Source: Cricetomys ansorgei (lineage: Eukaryota; Chordata; Mammalia; Rodentia; Nesomyidae). From it: a stretch of DNA of 64,000 nt. Shown here piece by piece: positions 32,631 through 43,660 of the stretch. The stretch lies in NCBI GenBank assembly GCA_026225945.1, contig JAMJFZ010000362.1, positions 34,260 through 98,259 on the forward strand, written 5' to 3'. The stretch's first letter is position 1. Every line of letters starts with the position of its first letter. The position numbers and the translations under genes are program-made. The notes beneath the pieces were generated by a model. It had not been told where the DNA came from. It did no database searches and was given only the letters and a program-made list of their open reading frames with translations.

Positions 32631-33416
32631 ATTTAAGAAAAAATACAGTTCACCGTGTTAGAGAAGCCAATGCAACAGGAGTTTGAAGCAGCATGTCACA
32701 TAATATTCATAATTAGGGATTAGAGATTGATAAATGAATATATGCTTAATTCATTCTCTCCTTTTTATACAGTCCAAGACTCAAGCCTTGGGAACAGTGT
32801 TGTCCACTTTAGTGTGAGTTTTCCCACCCCAGTTAACTTAATCAAGCTAACCTCCCACAAGCATACCCAGAGGCTAAATAATTTCCAGAGTTTTGCCTGG
32901 AGGATTGTCTTCTAGGTGATCCCAGCTACTGACAAGTTGACAACTTGGGTTAACAATCTTTAGAAGCACATACAGACTATCAACATATAATGAAGTGCTG
33001 GAGATACTGTTACCAATATATGTTGACGGGCACAGAAGACAAGAACAACAATGCAACTTTAAATTATTCATTAGAAATTGTGTTGATAGTGGTAGAATGG
33101 TAGGATTAGAGGACTTAGTTTATTAGTTGCATGATCATTATACTGAGATCTGCACAAACAAGCTTACAAAAATATTAGTAGATACCATTTTAAGAGATAT
33201 TTATTTTTCATGATTTTTAATTTTCAGTATGACTCACTTAAGTATTATTTTATGATACTGTGTTTGTAAGTATATTGGAGATCACTATCTGTCCTCCAAT
33301 TTTATTTCTTCTTGAACTAGTAGAATTGTAGCTACAAAGTCATTCTTCAGCTGCTCCTACATTAACAAACAATGACATGTTACACACATAGGGCAAGGAA
33401 GATGAACCTTGTAGCC

Positions 33417-33598
33417 CAATGGTTCTCTACCTGTAGGTTGTGACTCCTTCAGGGGTTGAACAACCCTTTCACAGGGTTCACCTAAGACCATCTTCGTATC
33501 AGATATTTACATTACAATTCATAATAGTAGCAAAATTACAGTTATGAAGTAACAACAAAAATAATTTTATGGTTGGGAGTCATGATTGAGAACCACTG
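33417..33598 (+). mobile_element. URR1-type hAT element, complete
   Basis: A 182-bp non-autonomous element with 15-bp inverted ends CAATGGTTCTCTACC and GATTGAGAACCACTG. The flanking 8-mers TTGTAGCC (33409-33416) and TTCAAGCC (33599-33606) agree at six of eight positions, the right length for a hAT target duplication. Confidence 0.88.
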
Positions 33599-34311
33599 TT
33601 CAAGCCCAAAGCCAAGTAAGACTGTAAAATACATCCATGATATCTTGTAGGGTATGTTTCATTTAGAAAAACCAGTAGCTCTAGCTTTACCTGTTTCAAG
33701 TCTTATGAACTTGAATAGTGAACACTACCATGTAGACTAACTACCAGTAAATTCAAGATATCTAAAGAAGCCAACAACCGTGTAACTTCTCCTCTTAGCT
33801 TGAACTGCAGCTTACCATCAATAGCAATTTCTTTTCTCTGACCTCTATTGTTTATTACAAATATTTAATAAGAGACAATAGCTTGCTTATAATATTTTGA
33901 ATAGTGATTGAGCTGGCCAACTATGAGTATCTAAACCTGGTGTACATTGGTCCTGAGGTCCCAGACTGGTATTATATGACTTGAGAACTATTTTTATATT
34001 CTTGAACATAAATTATATGGAAAACTAAAATACAACTACAGGAAGTGTATCTCATAGACTCCAACTGGTTTAAATAGTTGTTCCCACTGAGGATGATAAA
34101 AAGGAGGAAAATAGTAAACTTGAGAGCAGTAAATTCTGTCACTTGTTAGCACCTGGTTGGAGGTTTTCTAGAAAGGTCATGTGATGATGAAAGAGATGAA
34201 AGGCTTCAGGGGACCTTCTTGGACTTTTCTTATTCCAGAGTCATGTACACATCTGAAGAATATTTTTCCCTCTGTATCAAATTTCTTGAGTCTAAAATAA
34301 AGAAATATAGA

Positions 34312-34523
34312 TCTGGAAAGATAGCTCATCAGTTATGAGCACTGCCTGCCTGTGGTGGTTTGAATGCCCTCCAAAGGCTCAGAGGTTTAAATACTTGGTC
34401 CCCAGTTGGTGAAACTGTTTGGGAAGGATTAGGAAGTGTAGCCTTGTTGGAGGAGGTATATCAATTGAGGAAGGCTTTGGGGTTTCAAAAGCCCAGTGAT
34501 CCTCAATTAGCTCTCTCTCTCTC

Positions 34524-34556
<33 letters not shown>

Positions 34557-34876
34557 TGCTTATGAATCAAGATGTACGTTCTCAGCTACTGCTCCAGTGC
34601 CATGTCCTTCTGTCTGCTGTCACGCTCTCTGCCATGATGGTCTTGGACTCACCCTCCTAAACTATATAAGTTGCTGTGGTCATAGCATCTTAGCACAGCA
34701 ATAGAAAAGTAGTTAAGACTGAAGTTTGATTCCCAGCACCCACATGGCAGCTCATAGCCATTTGTAATTTCAGCTCCAGGGGATTTGATGTTCTTTTTAG
34801 TCTTTGCAGGCAACAAGCACATGTGTGGGTACAGACAGACATTCAGACAAAGCCTCATATACATAAAATAAAATAA
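34312..34876 (+). mobile_element. B3 SINE interrupted by another repeat
   Basis: The head (34312-34352, 'gatctggaaagatagctcatcagttatgagcactgcctgcc') and the body (34712-34876, 'gaagtttgattcccagcacccacatggcagctcatagcc' to 'ataaaataaaataaag') are one B3. The 350-bp repeat listed next is inserted in it. Confidence 0.8.
34353..34711 (+). mobile_element. Common rodent repeat inserted in a B3
   Basis: Starts TGTGGTGGTTTGAATGCCC and ends 'cacagcaatagaaaagtagttaagac'. Internal landmarks are 'ttggtccccagttggtgaaactgtttgggaaggatt' and 'ctcagctactgctccagtgccatg'. It is a high-copy rodent element whose family name I leave open. It contains a (CT)n tract at 34508-34557. Confidence 0.7.
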
Positions 34877-34889
34877 AGAAATATAACTA

Positions 34890-34926
34890 TAGATATATAT
34901 CTCTCTATATATATGCATATATATGT

Positions 34927-34974
<48 letters not shown>
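34890..34974. repeat. (AT)n and (GATA)n microsatellite
   Basis: Short AT/CT-rich patches are followed by about 12 perfect GATA units (34926-34974). Confidence 0.96.
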
Positions 34975-35254
34975 GTAGAGATATATTTTGGCCTTTTGTT
35001 TCTATAATATTTTTCTCTCACCACTGTGCAGATGGGCCAGAGAAAGGGAGAAGCATTAAAATGCATTGTCTTGTTTTTATCGTTAACCAGTTGTTTCATT
35101 GGTGAATATTGAGTGGTTTATTGGAATTAACCAATTATCCACAATTTTTTTTTTTTGGCGAAGGGAGTTAGATAGATAGAATATGTGTAGATCTGCCTAT
35201 TATTTACCGTCTGTCTATATATTTTCATCTTCATGACCATCTATCCTTTTATAT

Positions 35255-35425
35255 AACACTTGCTATGTGCTAGGCTTAATAAGTACCTTAGAAGTACTAG
35301 AACACCAGCTCACTTAACACTGCAATAATCATATGAAGTAGAGATTACTATGTTTCTATATTACAGGCATGAAATGGAGTCACAAGGAGGTGAAGTAGCT
35401 CTCCAAGAGTCACATGAGTAGTCTG
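35255..35425 (+). mobile_element. MIR SINE
   Basis: 'acttgctatgtgctaggctt', 'ctcacttaacactgcaataatcatatgaagtagagattacta', 'acaggcatgaaatggagtcacaaggaggtgaagtagctctccaagagtcacatgag', a typical MIR order. Confidence 0.75.
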
Positions 35426-35689
35426 ACAGAACAACTGGGAAGAAGCGAGTAGTCACAGATGGTAACACATAAGAATATCCATTACTTCCTGTCCTCATAC
35501 TTTCTGGACTGCACCCAGAGCCTTGACCATAACAAGCAAGCAGCCTACTACTGATCCACATACCAAGCTCACCAGCCTCATTCTTTAAAACACATATGCA
35601 ACATATTTGCACACAAACATAACTCAGAATGATGTCACACATACAAGAATGTATTTTGTTCTTATGTTGTGTCAAGCTCCATGTTATAA

Positions 35690-35750
35690 TTCTCCCCCTC
35701 TCCTTCTCCCTCTCCCTCTGCCTCCCCCTCCTCTCTCTCACACACACACT
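35690..35750. repeat. Pyrimidine-rich (CTCCCT)n then CA tract
   Basis: CTCCCCCTCTCC-type units, then a short (CA)n. Confidence 0.85.
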
Positions 35751-35799
35751 GTACATTTTCCATGAAGTCAAACTGTAAGTTTGCCTACAGCTGACCATT

Positions 35800-36800
35800 T
35801 CTTGGTTATAAACATGTCAGAATAATTATAAGGCTGAATCTATTACTATTATTATTTTTTAGTTTTAAAAGAATGGAAGTTCAGCCTAGTTAAGTTAATT
35901 TCTAAGGCCAAAGAGACCACAGAGGATGGTGATGTGTCTTGCAATAAAGTTTGTCTGACTTCAGACTACATGCTTTGAACAAAAATTTTATTCTGCTTCT
36001 TTTTCATGGGACTTCCTTTGTGTGGCTATATATTCTGACCCTCTATTTCCTGTATCCAAGTATGCTTACACATGCCTGTAAATGACAGTGTTTGCTGTGG
36101 CTTCCTGACATTAAGACCACCCCAAGGCCTCTCCTATTAACTTGTGTACTGGTACCACTGGATACTTTTTAGAAATACATAATCCCATCCATCCCTACCC
36201 ATTCTAAACCAAAGGGCTCTAGAAGCTTTTTCCTGGTATGGAAAGTCAGTAAACATCCTTTATATGAAAAGATGGGGGAAATCTTCCAAAAGGGGTTAAT
36301 TATACATTAGATATGTGGAACTAATAAGATGCATTTTGTAACATGTTTGGAAAATTCTGTGCTAGGACCATTACTGAACAAGAGAAATGAGATTATAAGG
36401 TTTTGTTTGAGTGGACAGTCCTATGACTTCTTAATCTTTCTCTATATCACATTGACCTATTTGCTCTGTCACATTCAAAATGAACTTCACTCCTGAAAGA
36501 AGTTAGCAAAACTTCTATTGTATAGTTTAAAGAATAACATACTCAAAAATGTGTAAATAAAAAGCTTACTCTAATCCAGGGGAATTTACTTGGTTCTGAT
36601 TCACATCCTACTAACTAAAGGAAAAGTCCATTACCCATTCAAATAAAACACTCACAGGAAGAAGTGCTTTGAATTAGGTAGAATATGAATCAGGCCCAGG
36701 AAAATCCCAGGAGCTGAAATTAAGAATTCTGAGAGGACCCAATTATTATTTCAGTTTGACACAAGTTCCAAATCTTACAAAAAGGATCAGAGTTAAAAGA
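35800..36800. other. Intergenic stretch, nothing recognised
   Basis: Unique-looking AT-rich sequence without exon-like conservation, RNA genes or clear transposons. Confidence 0.45.
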
Positions 36801-36849
36801 AATCTGCTGAAGTGATAGTCAGACCTGTATAATATATGATGCTGTGCGT

Positions 36850-36852
<3 letters not shown>

Positions 36853-36898
<46 letters not shown>
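36853..36898. repeat. (CA)n microsatellite
   Basis: About 23 perfect CA units. Confidence 0.97.
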
Positions 36899-36899
<1 letters not shown>

Positions 36900-37217
36900 G
36901 TTAATAGACTTGTGAATTGCTAATTCAGAGGAAGGAGAAGACAGTGAGCAACTGTTCATCTGCTCTGCCTCTGGCTGGACTAAGCAAGGGAAATTTATGA
37001 GACAGAAAAGACTAAACCAATTCATACGTAGCTGGCATCATTCTAATCATCTACTTACATTTTTCATTAAGACAATAAATACTTTGGTTTCAAAAGGTAA
37101 TTGCTAGTACCTAGTTAAAAATTCAAATAGTGCAAAATAGTAGTCAGAGACATTTTCTCATTAAATTCTTGACTCCTTTCTTCCTAATTATTTTTTGTCA
37201 ATTCACTGGTTTTTTTT

Positions 37218-37444
37218 TTAAAGATTCATTTATTTTCATTTTATGTGTATGAACGTTTTGCTTGCATATAAGTTTGTATGTCACATGCATACTGTCATAG
37301 TCTAGTGTCTGAGGTAGCCAGAAAATGGCATAGGATCTCATGGAACCAGAGTTACAGATGGCTGTCATCCTCCTTGTGGGTTCTGGGAACAGAACCCAGG
37401 TCCTCTTCAAGAGCAGCTTACATACTGAACAATCTCTCCAATAT
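37218..37444 (-). mobile_element. B3 SINE, antisense
   Basis: 'aaagattcatttattttcattttatgtgtatgaacg', 'ccttgtgggttctgggaacagaacccaggtcctcttcaagagcagc', 'atctctccaatat'. Confidence 0.85.
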
Positions 37445-37689
37445 CTTAGTTTTTTTTTTGATTAAGGAGGAAATGCACAATCAATGTTACATTTTCTTTG
37501 TACATTTTTCTAGAGACTTATTTCAAAATTATTTACACAATGATAGCATACTGTACACAATTCCTTGCACTCACATATTTTTCCTAAACCCCATAATTTT
37601 GAGATCATTATCAATGTTTATAAAATTGGTTTGCTATTTTAGTAGGTTTTTAGTGACTGTTGGCTGCTTAGATACTATCATAAGTACTT

Positions 37690-38040
37690 AGTCAATGCTC
37701 CATTAATGGACACTGAGTTTGCTTTCAGTCCTTGGAGTCAACATCTCTACGTGCATGACAGACCACACAGCATTGTGGTTAAGGGAAGAGTGTCCAGAGA
37801 TGAATGAACTATTGATCTCAAAGCCCAACTCTGTAAAACTTGAGTTTCTGCAGAAGCAAGTACCCCTCTGTACATTATGATACATGGCAATCACTATGCA
37901 GGAATGGGCTATTTGTACTTGAAGTGATGTTTCTCTAAGATAAAGCTCTTGAAGTGGACTTGTTTGGTCAAAGAATATGTGCATTCTCCATTTTAATACA
38001 CACTGTCATGTTATTTCTCAGAGTTGTTTACAACTTGTAC
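37690..38040 (-). mobile_element. Old L1 3' remnant, antisense (tentative)
   Basis: 'atggacactgagtttgctttcag', 'gaagtggacttgtttggtcaaagaatatgtgcattctc' and 'gttgtttacaacttgtac' resemble antisense mammalian L1 3' sequence. Strongly decayed. Confidence 0.5.
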
Positions 38041-38333
38041 AAAGTATAATTTTACCTTTTCCACCACAGACTACATTGATAAACACTTATTTTTTCTTTT
38101 AAAAAAATTCAAACACTGAGAATTACAAAGACTCATTCTTATTCATGTATTAAGGATTTCTACCACTGAGTATATTTCATCTGCTCTTGCCACAAAATAA
38201 ATGGGTAACAATATGAGATGATGGATATGTTCCTTCATTTTCCTATTGTAATTTTACTATCTATATGTCCCATGATGCCATAATACATAGTTTAAATATA
38301 TATAGTAAATTTTTTTAAAATAAAAGAGCAGAG

Positions 38334-38475
38334 TAAAGTTCTTCACTGGTCCTGCAGATTTCATATTCAGAAAATGGATATTACTTCCACTCTTAGTGAG
38401 GGGAATGGAGTTAAGATCTTCTCTCATCCTGCAGATTTCATGTTAAGGAAATGGACATTACCTCAGTGAGGCAAA
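38334..38475. repeat. Diverged tandem duplication, period about 77 bp
   Basis: CCTGCAGATTTCAT recurs at 38351 and 38428, each followed by a related AAATGGA-ATTAC and an AGTGAGG word. Two copies only. Confidence 0.75.
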
Positions 38476-38570
38476 GTTTTTCTAGGGAATGACAGGAAAT
38501 TAAGAGAATGTTCCTGTTGTTGGAAGGCAGAAGAGAAGCATGTTTGATGTTTAAGCACCAATTTTAGCTG

Positions 38571-38720
38571 GGTGGTGGTGGCGCACGCCTTTAACCCCAG
38601 CACTCAGGAGACAGAGGCAGGCGGATCTCTGTGAGTTCCAGACCAGCCTGGTCTACAGAGTGAGTTCCAGGACACCCAGAGTTACAACAGGGAAACCCTG
38701 TCTCAGAAAACAAAAAATTT
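38571..38720 (+). mobile_element. B1 SINE, full length
   Basis: AGCTGGGTGGTGGTGGCGCA through 'cccagagttacaacagggaaaccctgtctcag', with an A-rich tail. AAGCACCAATTTT before and AAGTGCCAAGTTTT after are an imperfect target duplication. It is one of the best-preserved copies, so relatively young. Confidence 0.94.
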
Positions 38721-39124
38721 AAAAAAATTAAGTGCCAAGTTTTGTTTGTTTGCTTATTTGATACATAAGAAGGCCTATATTTGTAAGTGATGCCCAGGTG
38801 AAAATATAAAAGAATATTCAGCAAAAAAAAAAAATGTTTCTTTCAGTCACTCTTTTCCTTGTTCCTCACACAGATGGCACTTACTAGTTAACCTTGTTAT
38901 TCTCCAGACAGACTCTACATTTTAGCAAACTAAAATGAGGTAGATAGATTAATAGAATATTCTGATTTGTTTCATTCCAAGAAGTGTGTTATCACAATAT
39001 AAGGATTAAACATGAACCCCTGAAAATACCTTGGATAGGAATGTTACTTATTAAAACTATAAGTTATTGACACAAAGGTTGAACACAATGCGCAGAGGCA
39101 ATATAGTCACTAAAGAACATGTTG

Positions 39125-40115
39125 ATCTGCCATTTATTTCATAGATACGTGCATTATACTGTGCACATTTATCACAGCATATTTAATTGGTCTTCTGCTG
39201 AGAGACACTTCAATTGATTTTAGCAAACACTGCAATGAATGCTTTTCGTATGTGTTATCAGAAACTGAAATCAATATTTATCTCTAGAAAGAATCTGAAA
39301 AAGCACAATTGGTATGGAAAATAGCCTATATATTTACTAATGTGTAAAATGATTTATAGTCATATGAACTATAAATGAGGGTGCACTAGCCCACATTACC
39401 ACTAAGATTTCATGTTACTTAACCTGATCAATATATAATTTTTATTTGTGGTAAAAGTAAAATCCATATAACATAAAATTTACTACTCTAACCATTTTAA
39501 CAGCACACTGTGTATAATTTAATAGTTTTAACTATGTTTAAAGTATTTAGCCTATCTTCAGAATTTTTCATTAAGCTGAAAACAAAAGTCTACACCAATC
39601 AAACAGCTCACCTTTTACTTTTTGTCTTATCCCGTGACAATCACTCCTTTGCTCTCTGCTTCTATAATTTTGAGCACTCTATATGTCAAATGTAGATTCC
39701 ACCTACTCCTGATGTTCCCACATGACTTAACATAATCAAGACAACCCATCACAGACAAGCCTGCAGGACAGCTTGATCCGGAAAGCCCCTTTGAAACTCA
39801 CTGAAACTTTCTTTGCAGGAGAGGCTAGATTGTGTCAAATGGCAGTTAAAATGAATCACCATATCATATTTTTCCATTCATTCATATGCCTATAGACAAT
39901 TAAGTTGTTTGTATGTCTTGGTTATTACAAAAAGATTCTTCTATAAACATGAGCATGTAGATACTTCTCTGAGATCCTCCTTTCAGTTCTCTTAGGTAGA
40001 TGGCAGCCAGAAATTGATGGGTTATAGGGCAATTTTGGCTATAATTTTCTATAGTACTAGCAGGCAGTTTCTCATAATGGCTGTAACATTTTGCATTTCT
40101 ACCAACATCCTTTGA
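39125..40115 (-). mobile_element. Old L1 remnants, antisense
   Basis: 39428-39560 matches the mammalian antisense phrase 'gtggtaaaagtaaaatccatataacataaaatttactactctaaccattttaaca'. 39850-40110 follows the L1 order 'gttattacaaaaagattcttctataaacatgagcatg...atttctaccaacatcctttg'. Boundaries are vague. Confidence 0.6.
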
Positions 40116-40189
40116 ATATTCTAAAGACATTCAGAATCTGGGAAAACTTGTTATTTGTATTTTAAAAAAACTATTGCTGAGAAAAATTC

Positions 40190-41528
40190 TAGAAAATAAC
40201 TTGAGACATGTGTAAGAGGCCAGGGGGAGAAGGAATCTTTCAAGGAAGAGGAAATGGAATGTAACATTATAAAGAGAGAGGGAACTAGAATAGGAAGATT
40301 AAAATGGGGACAGGGATGGGAAGACATGGTAAAGGAGGGAATCTGGAGAAGAACAACTGATACTAAAGGCCTTCTGAAGAGTCACATGGATGCCTACTGC
40401 CAGGGCCTTCTTAAAATATATACATACATGAATGGGATTTAAATGGAGTCACCATATAATGGGGAGAAAAAGCCCCCAACTAGACATCTTATATCAGCAA
40501 GTAAAACCACTAGTACCAGGAATGGGTTATATCTTGTTGAGTCATTGGCCAAAGAGGTCCAATAGACGTCTACAAAAAAATCACAGGCTACTGCCAAGTT
40601 TATTGGTTATGCTCCACAATCTGACAGTAAAGCCTTGTTTCGAAGACAATTACTATGTCATTGAACACGGAGAAATTGAGCTGGTGCCTAACTAGGAGCT
40701 TCACTCCTATTGACTAGTGTTTATGGTGTTAGAAGGTATTTTGCGTGGTACCAGAAGAGGAACATAATTGTCAGTATCCTACAGTTACAAACCCTGTGAC
40801 CTATAGCGGTGGTCTGTTTACAAGGCTTATAGGGTAATCGTGGCACAAATGTTATGGGAGTAACCCATCACATTTTGATTAGATTTAAGGCCCACTGTGT
40901 GAGATGGAAGCCATGGCTGACATTGCTAAAGTGACCAAGAGCCTGAGAATAGACAGGTGTTGGACCCAGGGGAAAGCATACTACTTTTATTCTGCTCAAA
41001 GGACATAGGAATAAACTAACTCCTATTGAGATAATGTTATAGCCATTGATCAGTGCATCACTCAACCCCCACCAGAGAAGCTTCTTCTTGCAGTAAATAA
41101 CAATTAACACAGAGACCCATGACTGGACAATGTACAGAGAGCCGGAGACTGGAGCACTCAGACCTAAATGATTTGCCTTTATCAAACCCCTCCCCTCAAG
41201 GCTCAGGGTCCTATGCAGAAGAGGAGGCAGAAAGACTGGAAGAGAGATATTATGATGGCTTCAAGGAAACAACGTCTCCTAGACACAGTGAGATTGTGAC
41301 AGCGTACATACGGCCTGCACAGGTTCAAACCAGACAGAATCCTACCACTGAGGAGGGGAAGTGGACACAAGGGCCCAGTCCTAATGGAGAAGCTGTTGCA
41401 ATTGATACCTGCTGGGAAAGGGAAAGCAATTGTTTTTCTAATGAAGTGTAACTGAGTAAGAATATTAACCACAGCCCAGGGCAGGCTCCAGGCCCAGGAG
41501 TAATTGACCAACACAAAACAGATTTCAT

Positions 41529-41559
<31 letters not shown>

Positions 41560-41750
41560 ATACAAACTTTTTGTTTTTATATTTTTTGTCTTACTAGGGC
41601 TTTTGTTTGCGTTTTTAGCTTTGTTTTTGCTTTTGGATTTTCTTTGATAAAGAACATGAAGGGATAGGTAGAGAGCATTTGGGAGGACTCAGGGGAGGAG
41701 AAATAATATGATCAAAATACATTATATGAAAGCATTTTAAAAATTACATC
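40190..41750 (+). mobile_element. L1 3' UTR (rodent Lx-type), long copy
   Basis: About 1.5 kb that I recognise as a rodent L1 3' end: 'atgggatttaaatggagtcaccatataatgggg', 'aactaggagcttcactcctattgac', 'gcatactacttttattctgctcaaagg', 'cagagaagcttcttcttgcag', 'ctgctgggaaagggaaag', 'gcccaggagtaattgaccaacac', (GT)n at 41531-41560, ending 'atgatcaaaatacattatatgaaa'. Its open frames (up to 120 codons) are not L1 ORFs and look accidental. Confidence 0.75.
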
Positions 41751-41760
41751 TATTTATTTA

Positions 41761-41830
41761 CTTTCTCTGTCTCTGTCTCTCTGTGTCTCTTCCCCCTCCC
41801 CCCACCTGTGTGTGTGTGTGTGTGTGTGTC
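41761..41830. repeat. (CT)n and (GT)n tracts
   Basis: CTCTGTCTCT units, a C-rich patch, then about 10 GT units. Confidence 0.9.
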
Positions 41831-41994
41831 TCATAGTGTGTGAGTCCAGGTCCAGGGAGAACTTCCACCTGGGATTGATATAAGGTGACCAGGCTTGGCA
41901 GCACTTTTACCCACTGAGGCCTCTCAGCAGCCCTAAAACAGTTCTAATGAGATATAACTGTCATATATGATGAGATGTAATCGCTATATAAATG

Positions 41995-42130
41995 TGTTAA
42001 TTACTCTTCTGTTGCGGTGCTAAGATACCATGACCAAGGCAACTTATAGACAAAAGAGTTTATTGGGGCATTGCACTTCAGGAGTGTGAGTCCAAGTGAT
42101 AAGCCTCAAGATCATACACACAGGTGACAA
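41995..42130 (-). mobile_element. End of common rodent repeat, antisense
   Basis: 'ttaattactcttctgttgcggtgctaagataccatgaccaaggcaacttatagac...gtttattggggca' is the reverse complement of the end seen at 34690-34711 and 42660-42716. Confidence 0.65.
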
Positions 42131-42139
42131 TACACAGAC

Positions 42140-42375
42140 CGAGAGGTTCTATTTGTGTATTTAGGAATATATATATATATATATATACACACATACACAC
42201 ACACACATATATATATATATATGTATTTGACATATATACCAACAATTAAAGAAAAAGAAGCCATGAATTTGAGAAAGAACAAGAGGGTGCATGGGAAGGG
42301 TTAGACAGAAGAAAGGAAAGGGGATATGATGTGTTTATAATTAAATTGCACTAAAATATAACAAAAGGAAAAGAA
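42140..42375 (+). mobile_element. L1 3' UTR end with (AT)n/(CA)n
   Basis: 'tgtgtatttaggaat', compound AT/CA microsatellite (42167-42222), 'caacaattaaagaaaaagaagccatgaatttgagaaagaacaagagggtg', 'gatatgatgtgtttataattaaattgcac': the same order as at 11560-12100. Confidence 0.75.
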
Positions 42376-42513
42376 TAAGAAAAGGAGGAGAAGCAGTGCT
42401 GGCTGCTCTTGACTATCACTCCACAGCAGTCGGGCTCCCTGGTGCATACCTGAGGCCTGGTGGAAAGAGGGTCAGAGAAGCTTGCTGTTTAATTTTTACA
42501 AAATAAACTGTCT

Positions 42514-42716
42514 TTGGGGGAAAAAAGAGAAAGAGATGTGTGTGCTCTTAGCTTCCTAGCTTCCTATTCCTGTCCCAATGCCTGCTGCCTGCTGTCAGGC
42601 TGTTTCCACCATTATGAATTTCAATCTCTTGGGACCATAAACCAAAATGAACTCTTCTTTGATAAGTTGCTGTGGCCACGGTATTTTATTACAGCAATAG
42701 AAAATTAACTAATGCA
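42514..42716 (+). mobile_element. End of common rodent repeat
   Basis: 'cctgcctgctgtcaggctg', 'gggaccataaaccaaaatgaactcttctttgataagttgctgtggccacggtattttattacagcaatagaaaa'. It is opposite in orientation to the piece at 41995-42130. Confidence 0.65.
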
Positions 42717-43099
42717 GTATGCTAATTTTAGAAATTATGTATGGGATGGCATAATAAAACTCATTACTCTCTGTGCTGATTTAAGAAATAATTCCTTTAA
42801 AAAATAATATGCTAGATCAATTAAATTGGATTCTATGACACTGAGTCCTAGATACAAATATTTCTTCAAAGAGCCTTTGATAATTTTAGTATACTGTCAA
42901 GGGCGAGCCCCTGCTGCAAAGATGCAAGTGATGTCTACTGGGAATTCAGTAGCTCATCACCAAAGATGAGACACTTTAGTTAACGATTCTGAGATTACAC
43001 TGGGTTGTATGTGATTCAGTCTTTGGTCTGTAAGAGCTCTGAGATTGGTGAATTAGAGGTTGCAGCACAAGCTAACAGGTAATTAATTACCTTGAGATA

Positions 43100-43270
43100 A
43101 GACGCGTATCTTTGAAGTCAGATTCATATATTTGAATTCTGACTCTTGCTTATTAGTTGTATAAAGCCAAGGAAATTGTTTTAATTTTGCAAGCTTATTT
43201 CTTGTGAAGGACAATATCAGCATCATATAGTATTGTGAGAGATAAATGAGAAAATAATAAGCCCCCAGTA
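43100..43270 (+). mobile_element. MIR SINE
   Basis: 'tttgaagtcagattcatatatttgaattctgactcttgcttattagttgtataa' and 'gagagataaatgagaaaataata' follow the MIR consensus. Confidence 0.75.
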
Positions 43271-43444
43271 AAGGTTACGTTGTTACTATTTGTAGCTCTC
43301 CATCTCTTAAATGGTAGCCAACATCTATTATTCGGTACTTGGAGAACCTGGCTTATTGACACAATACTTCTGTAGGGGTACTTACTCCATATAGCTTTAG
43401 TGGACAACAATATGAACCATATGCTCTAGAAGTCAGTATTTAAA

Positions 43445-43660
43445 ATTTTTGTCGGGTGGCAAGATGGCTCAGTGGGTAACAGTGCTTACTTGCCAACCCG
43501 ATGACTAGAGTTTAATTTCTGAAACACACATGGTGGAAGGAGAGAACCCACTGTTGCAAGTTGTCCTCTGACCTCTGAGTGCACCCTGTGGTTCTCCTTC
43601 CTTCCTCCCCTTTCAAAATAAATAAATGTTAGTAAAACAAAATAAAACAAAATCATTACT
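43445..43660 (+). mobile_element. RSINE1-type SINE
   Basis: 'tggcaagatggctcagtgggtaacagtgcttac', 'cacatggtggaaggagagaacccactgttgcaagttgtcctctgacctctgag', and an A-rich tail with AATAAATAAATG. Confidence 0.88.

Larger units (their letters stand above)
32160..32960 (-). mobile_element. Rodent interspersed repeat split by B1 insertions
   Basis: The left piece (32160-32260, 'ttttgataaaatgcctcgacaaaagcaaatcaaggaagaa') and right piece (32720-32960, 'acagtccaagactcaagcc', 'cccaccccagttaacttaatcaagctaacc') belong to one common rodent repeat, which I recognise but will not name. Two B1s of opposite orientation sit between them. Confidence 0.55.

Noticed and set aside
34926..34974. Regular repeats that might suggest a CRISPR array
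   Set aside because: A simple GATA microsatellite without spacers, in a mammalian genome.
35361..35798. 145-codon minus-strand frame
   Set aside because: It includes a MIR end and a low-complexity (GA)n part; no similarity seen.
40190..41750. Possible gene from several 60-120 codon frames
   Set aside because: The whole segment matches the order of a rodent L1 3' UTR, and the frames do not match L1 proteins.
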